Positions 11,601 through 21,093 of a stretch of 64,000 nt of DNA are shown piece after piece. Position 1 is the stretch's first letter. Each line of letters starts with the position of its first letter. Below the pieces are notes generated by a model. That model worked only from the letters and a program-made list of their open reading frames with translations. It made no database searches and was not told the origin of the DNA. Both the position numbers and the translations under genes were made by a program. Source of the stretch: Chondrosia reniformis (taxonomy: Eukaryota > Porifera > Demospongiae > Chondrillida > Chondrillidae); NCBI GenBank assembly GCA_947172415.1, contig OX359196.1, positions 3,102,501-3,166,500 on the forward strand, written 5' to 3'.

Positions 11601-13616
11601 TATTTGTTGAATGTACCTATTCTATGTACTAGGTTTTGGTATAAGCTGATTGTACTAGTTGTTTTACTAGTTTTATATACTAGTAGTTTGAACTAGTTGT
11701 ATGTAGTTATATATATTACTTGTATGTACCAGTTGTGTGTAATTTTTGTGTGTACTAGTTATATTTACTAATTGTGTGTACTAGAGGTATGGACTAGTGT
11801 ATGTACTAATTGTATGTACTAGTAACTATGAGAATATACTAGTGGTATGTACTAGGAACTAGATGTATGTACTTGTTGTATGTGCTACTTGTATGTACTT
11901 GTTGTATATGTGTTCTAGTAAGTAGTTGGATGCACTAGTTATATGTACTAGTTTTATGAACTAGATGTATGTACTAATTGAATGTACAAACTTTATGTAC
12001 TAGTAGTATGTACTAGTGGTTAGCTGTATTTACTAGTTGTATGTTCTAGTTGTATGTATTAATTGTATGTACTAGATGTATGAAGGAGTAACAATCTGTA
12101 TTTTCTAGTTGTAAGTACTAGCTGTATGGACAATTTGTATGTAGTCATATGGACTAGTTGTTTGTATTAGTTGTGTGTAATTGTTGTATCTACTTGTTAT
12201 ATGTACTAGTTGTATGTTCTAGCTGTATGTACTAGTTGTATGTACCAGTTGTACATACTAGTTGTACATACTAGTAAATAGTTGTATATATTAGTTGTAT
12301 GTACTAGTTCTATGTACTAGTTTTTTGTATAAGCTGTATGTACTAGTTATATTACTAGTTGTGGTTACTAGGTTTATGTACTAGTTATATGAACTAATTG
12401 TATGTACTAATTGTGTGTAATTGTTGTATGTATTACTTATATTTACTAGTTGTAGTTACTAGTTGTATGTACTAGTTGTATGTAGTAGTAACTAGTTGTA
12501 TGTAATACTTGTATGCACTTGTTTTATGTACTAGTAGTATGGACTAGTTGTATGTACTAGTTGTGTATAATTGTTCTATGTACTAGTTATATGGAGAAGT
12601 TGCCTGTACTAATTGTATATACTAGTAACTAGTTGTATGTACTAGTTGTATGTACTAGTTGTATGTACTGGTTGTATGTACTAGTTCTATGTACTAGTTT
12701 TTTATACTATGTATGTACTAGTTGTATGTAGTTATAGGTACTACTGGTATGTTCTGGTTGTATGTACTATTAACTGAATGTATGTTCTTGGTGTATGTGC
12801 TAGTTGTATGTCCTAGTTGTATGTAGTTATATGTAATAGTTGCATGCATATACTAGTTGTTTGTAATTATTTTATGTACTAGTTATATGTAGTAGTTGTA
12901 TGTAGTAACTGTATGTGTTAGTTGTAAGTACTAGTAAGTACTTGCGTGTACTAGTTATATGTACTAGTTGTATGTACAAGTTGTATGTACTAGGTGTATG
13001 TACTAGTAACAATCTGTATTTACTAATTGTATTTACAAGTTGTATGTACTAGTTGTAAGTAATTATATGTACTAGTTGTATTTACTATTTGTGTGAAATT
13101 GTGGTATGTACTAGTTATATGTTCTAGTTGTATGTAATATTTCTATATATCAAATGCATATACTAGGCGTAAGAACTAGTTACAATCTGTATTTACTAGT
13201 TGTAGGGACTAGTTGTATGTACTTGTTGTATGTAGTAGTTGTATATAATAATATGTACTAGTTTTATGTGCTAGTTGTGTGAAATTGTTTTATGTATTAG
13301 TTATATGAACTAGTTGTATGTACTTGTTGTATGTACTAGGTGTATGTACTAGTTGTATTTCCTAATAACTAAATATATGCACTAGTTGTGTGTAGTAGTT
13401 GTATGTACTAATGGTATGAACTAGTTGTAAGTACTAATAAGTAGTTGCATGTACTAGGTATATGTAATAGTTGTATGAACTAGTTGTAGGTACTAGGTGT
13501 AGGTACTAGTAACAATCTGTATTTACTAATTGTATATACCAGTTGAATGTACTTGTTTAAAGTAAATTATATGTACTACTTGTATGTACTAGTTGTGTGA
13601 AATTGTTGAATGTACT
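8604..13616 (+). repeat. 13-bp satellite, left arm, segment 7 (longest)
   Basis: Five kilobases of plus-orientation 13-mers without a foreign insertion. Internal higher-order structure includes a local duplication of about 250 bp (anchor GTTTTGTGAAATTG at 9,131 and 9,381), the 5.84-kb-shifted copy of 3.86-4.79 kb, and blocks anchored at 10,400, 11,441 and 12,129. The segment ends at the junction with the 123-bp satellite near 13,617. Confidence 0.95.
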
Positions 13617-16600
13617 ACTGCCGAATCCGAATAAATGGTCCCCGAAGCTCTAAGACCTATCACCGAGTTAAAAATTGCCGCCTATTTTGAAAATATGGGC
13701 TATGAAGCCGTACCGAAGATAGTTTCTAGGATAAAAATTGCCGCCGAATCCGATTAAAGGGTCCCCGAAGCTCTACGACCTATCCCTGAGTTAAAAATGG
13801 CCGCCGATTTCGAAAATATGGGCTATGAAGCCGTAACGAAGACCATTTCTAGTATAAAAATGGCCGCCGAATCTGATTAAAGGTTCCCCGAAGCTCCACG
13901 ACCTATCACTGAGATAAAAATGTCCACCGATTTCGAAAATATGGGCTATGAAGCCGTACCGAAGACAGTTTCTAGGATAAAATGGCCGCCGAATCTGAAT
14001 AAAGGGTCCCCGAAGGTCTACGACCTATCCTTGAAATAAAAATGGTCGCCGATTTCGAAAATATGGGCTGTGAAGGCTTACCGAAAACCTTTCTGGGATA
14101 AGAATGGCCGCCGAATCCGATTAAAGGGTCCCCGAAACTCTACGACCTATCCCCGAGTTAAAAATGGCCGTCGATTTCGAAAATATGGGTTATGAAACGG
14201 TTACGAAGAACATTTCTAAGATAAAATGGCCGCCGAATCAGAATTAAGGATCCCCGACGCTCTACGACCTATCACCGAGATAAAAATGCCCGTCGATTTC
14301 GAATATATGGGCTATGAAGCCGTCCCGAAGACAGTTTCTAGGATAAAAATGGCCGCCGAATCCGAATAAAGGGTCCCCGAAGCTCTACGACCTATCACCA
14401 AGTTAAAAATAGCCGCCGATTTCGAAAATATGGTCTATGAAACTGTACCGAAGACCGTTTCCAGGATAAAAATGGCCGCCGAATCGAAATGAAGGGTCCC
14501 CGAAGCTCTACGAACTATCACCGAGTTAAAAATGGCTGCCGATTTCGAAAATATGGGCTATAAAGCCGTCCCGAAGATAGTTTCCAGGATAAAAATGACT
14601 GCCAAATCCGATTAAAGGGTCCCCGAAGCTCTACGACCTATCCCCAAGTTTAAAATGGCCCCCGATTTTGAAAATATGGGCTATGAAGCCGTAACAAAGA
14701 CAGTTTCTAGGATAAAAATGGCCACTGAATCCGATTAATGGGTCCCCGAAGCTCTACAACCTATCCCCGAGTTAAAAATGGCCGCAAATTTCGAAAATAT
14801 GGGCTATGAAGCCGTAACGAAGACCGTTTTTAGGATAAAAACGGTCGCCGAATCTGAATAAATGGTCCCCGAAGCTCTACGACCTATCCCCGAGTTAAAA
14901 ATGGCCGCCAATTTGGAAAATATGGGTTTTTGAAGCCGTACCGAAGACCGTTTCTAGGATAAAAATGGCCGCCGAATTCAATTAAAGGATCCCCCGAAGC
15001 TCTACGACCTATCCCCAAGTTAAAAATGGCCGCCGAATTTTAAAATATGGGTATTAAGGCTTACCGAAGACAGTTACTTGGATAGAAATGGCTGCCGAAT
15101 CCGATTAAAGGGACCCCGAAGCTCTACGACCTATCCTCGAGTCGAAAATGGCCGCCAATTTCGAAAATATTGGGTATGAATCCGTAAAGAAGACCTTTCT
15201 AGGATTAAAATGGCCGCCGAATCCGATTAACGGGTTCCCGAAGCTCTACGACCTCCTTCCGAGTTAAAAATGGTTGCCGATTTTGAATATATGGGCTATG
15301 AAGCCGTACCGAAGACCTTTTCCAGGATAAAAATGGCCGCCGAATCCGAATAAAGTGTCCCCGAAGCTATACGACTAATACCCGTGTTAAAAATGACCGC
15401 CTATTTTGAAAATATGGGCTATGAAGCCGTACCGAAGACCGTTTCTAGGTTAAAAATGGGAGCAGAATCTGAATAATGGGTCCCCAAAGCTCTACGAACT
15501 ATCACCGAGTCAAAAATGGCCACCGATTTTGAAAATATGGGCTCTGAAGTCGTACCGAAGACCGTTTCAGGATAAAAATGGCCGCCGAATACGAATAAAG
15601 GATCCACGAAGCTCTACGACCTATCACTGATTTAAAATGGCTGCCGGTTTTGAAAATATGGGCTATGAAGCCGTAACAAAGACCGTTTCAAGGATAAAAA
15701 TGGCCACCGAATCCGAATAAAGGGTCCCCGAAGTTCTACGATCTATCACCGAGTTAAAAATGGTCGCCGATTTCGAAAATATGGGCTATGAAGCCATACC
15801 GAAGACCTTTTCTAGGATAAAAATGGCTGCCGAATCCGAATAAATGGTCCCCGAAGCTCTACGACCTATCACCGAGTTAAAAATTGCCGCCTATTTTGAA
15901 AATATGGGCTATGAAGAAGTACCGAAGACGTTTCCAGGATATAAATGGCCGCCGAATCCTAATGAAGGGTCCCCGAAGCTCTACGACCTATCATCGAGTT
16001 AGAAATGGTCTCCGATTTTGAAAATATGGGCTATGAAGTCGTACGTAAGACCATTTCCAGGATAAAAATGGCCGCCGAATTCGAATAAAGGGTCCCCGAA
16101 GCCCTACGACCTATAACCGAGTTAAAATTGCCGCCAATTTTGAAAATGTGGGCTATGAAGCCGTACTGAAGACGTTTCCAGGATAAAAATGGCCGCCGAA
16201 TCCGAATAAAGGGTCCCTGAAGCTCTACGACCTATCACCGAGTTAAAAATGGGCTATGACGCCGAACCGTAGACCTTTTCTAGGATAAAAATTGACGCCA
16301 AATCTGAATAAAGGGTCCCCGAAGCTCTACGACCTATGACTGAGTTAAAAATTGCCGCTAATTTTGAAAATATGGGCTATGAAGCCGTACCGAAGACGTT
16401 TCTAGGATAAAAATGGCCGCCGAAACCTAATAAAGGGTCCCCGGAGCTCTACGACCTATCACCAAGGCAAAAATGGCCACTGATTTTGAAAATATGGGCT
16501 ATGAAGCCGTACCGACGACTGTTTCCAGGATAAAAATTGCCGCCAATTTTGAAAATATGGGCTATGAGACCGTAATGAAGGTCGTTTCTAGGATAAAAAT

Positions 16601-19108
16601 GGCCGCCGAATTTGATAAAAGGGTCCCCGAAGCTCTACGACCTATTCCTGAGTTAAAAATGGCCGCCGATTTCGAAAATATGTGCTATGAAGTTGTAACA
16701 AAGACCGTTTCTAGGATAAAAATGGCCGCCTAATCCGATTAAAGGGTCCCCGAAGCTTTACGACCTATCCCGAGTTAAAAATGGCCGCCGATTTTGAAAA
16801 TATGGTCAATGAAGCCGTACTGTAGATAGTTTCTAGGAAAAAAATGGCCGCCGATTCCGATTAAAGGGTCCCCGAAGCTCTACGACCTATCCCCGAGTTA
16901 AAAATGGCCGCCGATTTCGAAAAAATGGGCTATGAAGCCGTACCGAAGACCGCTTCTAGGATAAAAATGGCCGCCGAATCCGAATAAAGGGTCCCCGAGG
17001 CTCTACGACCTATCCCCGAGTTAAAAATGGCCGCCGATTTCGAAAATATGGTCTATGAAGCCGTAACGAAGACCATTTCTAGGATAAAAATGGCCGCCGA
17101 ATCCGATTAAAGGGTCCCCGAAGCTCCACGACCTAACACCGAGATAAAAATGGCCACCGATTTCGAAAATTTCGGCTATGAAGCCGTATCGAAGACAGTT
17201 TCTAGGATAAAAATGTCTGTCGAATCCGATTAAAGGTCCCCGAAGCTCTACGACCTATCCCCGAGTTAAAAATGGCCGCCGATTTCGAAAAAATGGGCTA
17301 TGAAGCCGTACCGAAGACCGCTTCTAGGATAAAAATGGCCGCCGAATCCGAATAAAGGGTCCCCGAAGCTCTACGACCTATCCCCGAGTTAAAAATGGCC
17401 GCCGATTTCGAAAATATAAGCTATGAAGTCGAAACGAAGACCATTTTTAGGATAAAAATGGCCGCCGAATCCGATTAAAGGGTCCCCGAAGCTCTACGAC
17501 CAATTCCTGAATTAAAATGGCCACCGATTTCGAAAATATAGTCTATGAAACCGTAACGAAGACCATTTCTGAGATAAAAATGGCCGCCGAATCCGATTAA
17601 AGGGTCCCCGAAGCTCCACGACCTATCACCGAGATAAAAATGGCCACCGATTTCGAAAATTTCGGCTATGAAGCCGTATCAAAGACAGTTTCTAGGATAA
17701 AAATGTCCGTCGAATCCGATTAAAGGGTCCCCGAAGCTCTAAGACCTATCCCGAGTTAAAAATGGCCGCCGATTTCCAAAGTATGGGCTATGAAGCCGTA
17801 CCGAAGACCGCTTCTAGGATAAAAATGGCCGCCGAATCCGAATAAAGGGTCCCCGAGGCTCTACGACCTATCCCCGAGTTAAAAATGGCCGCCGATTTCG
17901 AAAATATAAGCTATGAAGTCGAAACGAAGACCATTTTTAGGATAAAAATGGCCGCCGAATTCAATTAAAGGGTCCCCGAAGGTCTACGACCCATTCCTGA
18001 GTTAAAATGGCCGCCGATTTCGAAAATATGGTCTATGAAGCCGTAACAAAGATCATTTCTAGGATAAAAATGGCCGCCGAATCCAATTAAAGGGTCCCCG
18101 AAGCTCTACGACCCATTCCTGAGTTAAAATGGCCGCCGATTTCGAAAATATGGTCTATGAAGCCGTAACGAAGACCATTTCTAGGATAAATATGGCCGCC
18201 GAATCCGATTAAAGGGTCCCCGAAGCTCCACGACCTATCACCGAGATAAAAATTGCCGCCGATTTCGAAAATATAAGCTATGAAGCCGAAACGAAGACCA
18301 TTTTTTAGGATAAAAATGGCCGCCGAATCCAATTAAAGGGTCCCCGAAGCTCTAGGACCCATTCCTGAGTTAAAATGGCCGCCGATTTCGAAAATATGGT
18401 TTATGAAGCCGTAACGAAGACCATTTCTAGGATAAAAAGGGCCGCCGAATCCAATTAAAGGGTCCCCGAAGCTCTACGACCCATTCCTGAGTTAAAATGG
18501 CCGCCGATTTCGAAAATATGGTCTATGAAGCCGTAACGAAGACCACTTCTAGGATGAAAATGGCCGCCGAATCCGATTAAAGGGTCCCCGAAGCTCCACG
18601 ACCTATCACCGAGATAAAAATGGCCAACGACTTCGAAAATATGGGCTATGAAGCCGTACCGAAGACCGCTTCTAGGATAAAAATGGCCGCCGAATCCGAA
18701 TAAAGGGTCCCCGAGGCTCTACGACCTATCCCCGAGGTAAAAATGGCCGCCGATTTCGAAAATATAAGCTATTAAGCCGAAACGAAGACCATTTTTAGGA
18801 TAAAAATGGCCGCCGAATCCAATTAAAGGGTCCCCGAAGCTCTACGACCCATTCCTGAGTTAAAATGGCCGCCGATTTCGAAAATATGGTCTATGAAGCC
18901 GTAACGAAGACCATTTCTAGGATAAAAATGGCCGCCGAATCCGAATAAAGGGTCCCCGAGGCTCTACGACTTATCCCCGAGTTACAAATGGCCGCCGATT
19001 TCGAAAATATAAGCTATTAAGCCGAAACGAAGACCGTTTTTAGGATAATAGTGGCCGCCGAATCGGATTAAAGGGTCCCCGAAGCTCTCCGACCTATCCC
19101 CGAGTAAA
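13617..19108 (+). repeat. 123-bp satellite, left (plus) array, about 45 monomers
   Basis: Monomers are about 123 bp and run in plus orientation. Landmarks in order are GGTCCCCGAAGCTCTACGAC, CTATCCCCGAGTTAAAAATG, GCCGCCGATTTCGAAAATAT and GGGCTATGAAGCCGTAACGA, then a second AAAATGGCCGCC. Each monomer thus has two copies of AAAATGGCCGCC about 60 bp apart. From about 17,160 the monomers form a four-monomer higher-order repeat: variant TTCGGCTATG at 17,171 and 17,661, and AAAATATAAG at 17,411, 17,901, 18,268, 18,759 and 19,003. Open stretches such as 16,473-16,733 are read-through of the 41-codon period, not genes. Confidence 0.95.
17160..18960 (+). repeat. Four-monomer higher-order repeat (about 490 bp) in the left 123-bp array
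   Basis: Diagnostic variants recur at 490-491 bp, which is four monomers with small deletions: TTCGGCTATG (17,171/17,661) and AAAATATAAGCTATGAAGTC (17,411/17,901), with later copies at shifts of three, four and two monomers. The same set of variants occurs in inverted orientation at about 21,140-21,560, on the other side of the centre. Confidence 0.8.
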
Positions 19109-19130
19109 AAATGATCTCCAATTTTAAAAA
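19043..19130 (+). other. Left junction between the 123-bp and 145-bp satellites
   Basis: The last 123-bp monomer carries the private variant GGATAATAGTGG (19,043-19,054) in place of the usual GGATAAAAATGG. It ends in CCCCGAGTAAAAAATGATCT, after which the 145-bp unit begins. The same variant and the same ending occur in reverse complement at 21,020-21,093. Confidence 0.8.
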
Positions 19131-20560
19131 TACAACTTATTTGCCCTCACAGTCCAGTGAGGCCATTAAGACCATCATCGCCAAAAGTGCCGATGAGGTC
19201 GAAAACGGCCATTTTAAAAATGAATCCCTTAACGGCCTTACTAGCCGGTGGGAGTCAAAATGGCTTTTTTCAAAAAACGCCGTTTTTGCCCTCCCAGGCC
19301 AGTAAGGCCGTTTAGACCCTCATCGCCAAAAGTGCCGATGGGGTCAAAAACGGCTATTTTGGAAATGAAGCCCTTAACGGCCTCACTGGCCGGCGGGTGT
19401 CAAAATGACATTTTTCAAAAAACGCCGTTTTTGCTCCCACAGGCCAGTAAGGCCGTTAAGACCCTCATCGCCAAAAGTGCCGATGAGGTCCCAAACGGCC
19501 ATTTTGGAAATAAATCCCTTAACGGCCTTACTAGCCGGTGGGAGTCAAAATGGCTTTTTTCAAAAAACGCCGTTTTTGCCCTCACAGGCCAGTAAGGCCG
19601 TTTAGACCGTCATCGCCAAAAGTGCCGATGGGGTCAAAAACGACTATTTTGGAAATGAAGCCCTTAACGGCCTTACTAGGCGGTGGGAGTCAAAATGGCT
19701 TTTTTCAAAAAACGCCGTTTTTGCCCTCACAGGCCAGTAAGGCCGTTAAGACCCTCATCGCTAAAAGGGCCGATGAGGTCCAAAACGTGCAATTTTGAAA
19801 TGAAGCCCTTAACGGCCTTACTGGCAAGCGGGTGTCAAAAAGGCATTTTTCAAAAAACGCCGTTTTTGCACCGACAGGCCCGTCAGGCCGTTAAGACCCT
19901 CATCGCCAAAAGTGCCGATGAGGTCCCAAACGGCCATTTTGGAAATAAATCCCTTAACGGCCTTACTAGCCGGTGGGAGTCAAAATGGCTTTTTTCAAAA
20001 AACGCCGTTTTTGCCCTCACAGGCCAGTAAGGCCGTTTAGACCGTCATCGCCAAAAGTGCCGATGGGGTCAAAAACGACTATTTTGGAAATGAAGCCCTT
20101 AACGGCCTTACTAGGCGGTGGGAGTCAAAATGGCTTTTTTCAAAAAACGCCGTTTTTGCCCTCACAGGCCAGTAAGGCCGTTAAGACCCTCATCGCTAAA
20201 AGGGCCGATGAGGTCCAAAACGTGCAATTTTGAAATGAAGCCCTTAACGGCCTTACTGGCAAGCGGGTGTCAAAAAGGCATTTTTCAAAAAACGCCGTTT
20301 TTGCACCGACAGGCCCGTCAGGCCGTTAAGAACGTTATCGCCAAAAGGGCCGATTGGGTCCAATGCGGCCATTTTTGTAATGAAGCCCTTAACGGCCTTG
20401 CTGGCCTGCGGGATTGAAAATGGCATTTTTCAAAAAACTCCGTTTTTTCCCTCACAGGCCAGAAAGGCCGTTAAGACCCTCATGGCAAAAACGGCCGATT
20501 AGGTCGAAAAAGGCCTTTTTGGAAAATGAAGCCCTTAACAGCCTTACTGGCCTGTGCGGG
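19109..20560 (+). repeat. 145-bp satellite, plus-oriented part, about 10 monomers
   Basis: The monomer is about 145 bp and contains CCAGTAAGGCCGTTAAGACC, CTCATCGCCAAAAGTGCCGA, AATGAAGCCCTTAACGGCC and TTTTTTCAAAAAACGCCGTT. Shifts of 290 and 435 bp (two and three monomers) give nearly identical stretches, most clearly the 435-bp trimer at about 19,500-19,935 repeated at about 19,935-20,370. Because 145 is not a multiple of three, one monomer is read in all three frames over 435 bp. This explains the overlapping open stretches of 86-115 codons; they are not genes. Confidence 0.93.
19500..20370 (+). repeat. 435-bp trimer tandem duplication in the 145-bp satellite
   Basis: Positions 19,538-19,798 and 19,683-20,000 recur at 19,973-20,233 and 20,118-20,400 with a constant shift of 435 bp and essentially no change. 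The three monomers inside the block differ from each other, including AAGGGCCGATGAGG and GTGCAATTTTGAAATG variants. The trimer was therefore copied as a unit, recently. Confidence 0.85.
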
Positions 20561-20640
20561 CAAAAACGGCGTTTTTTGAAAAAAGCCATTTTGTCTCCCG
20601 CAGCCCAGTGAGGCCGTTAAGGGCTTCATTTCCAAAATGG
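20518..20640. repeat. Inversion centre of the 145-bp satellite
   Basis: On the left, TTTTGGAAAATGAAGCCCTT continues through ACTGGCCTGTGCGGG. On the right, CCCGCAGCCCAGTGAGGCCG continues to TTCATTTCCAAAA. The arms of about 40 bp are reverse complements with a few mismatches, around a spacer of about 35 bp (CAAAAACGGCG...TTTTGTCT). Beyond this point every 145-bp monomer, every 123-bp monomer and every 13-mer is in minus orientation. Confidence 0.8.
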
Positions 20641-21030
20641 CAGTTTTGGACCTCATAGGCACTTTTGGCGATAACGCTCTTAACGGCCTGACTCGCCTGT
20701 GGGGGCAAAAACGGCGTTTTTTGAAAAATGCCATTTTGACACCCGCCGGACAGTAAGGTCGTTAAGGGCGTCATTTTCAAAATGGCCGTTTTGGACCCCA
20801 TCGGCCATTTTGGCGATGAGGGTCTTAACGGCCTTACTGGCCTGTGTGGGCAAAAACGGCGTTTTTTGAAAAATGCCATTTTGACTCCCACCGGCTAGTA
20901 AGGCCGTTAAGGGCTTCATTTCCAAAATGGCCCTTTTGGATCCAATCGGCCCTTTTGGCGATGATGGTCTTAATGGTCTTACTGGACTGTGACGGCAAAA
21001 AAGGTGTATTTTTTAAAATAGATCATTTTT
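20561..21030 (-). repeat. 145-bp satellite, minus-oriented part, about 3 monomers
   Basis: This is the reverse complement of the unit at 19,109-20,560, for example GGCCGTTAAGGGCTTCATTT and AACGGCGTTTTTTGAAAAAT. It is far shorter than the plus side. The last monomer ends at GATCATTTTTACTCGGGGAT, which is the mirror of the left junction. Confidence 0.92.
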
Positions 21031-21093
21031 ACTCGGGGATAGGTCGGAGACCTTTGGGGACACTTTAATCGGATTCGGCGGACACTATTATCC
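21020..21093 (-). other. Right junction between the 145-bp and 123-bp satellites
   Basis: Reading outward, GATCATTTTTACTCGGGGAT is followed by a first 123-bp monomer with the variant GGACACTATTATCC (21,080-21,093) in place of GGCCATTTTTATCC. This mirrors the left junction at 19,043-19,130, so both junctions descend from one. Confidence 0.8.

Noticed and set aside
223..13616. Telomeric repeat array
   Set aside because: The 13-mer TTGTATGTACTAG is not G-rich or TTAGGG-like, it has inverted counterparts in the same window, and both arms are interrupted by transposons.
16473..16733. An 86-codon frame with a repeated MAADFENMGYE-like period
   Set aside because: It is read-through of the 123-bp satellite (41 codons per unit) where stops happen to be mutated; similar frames appear wherever a stop is lost.
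19248..20925. Overlapping open reading frames of 65-115 codons on both strands
   Set aside because: They are the 145-bp satellite read in three frames; identical peptides recur at 290 and 435 bp, and there is no start context or independent sign of coding.
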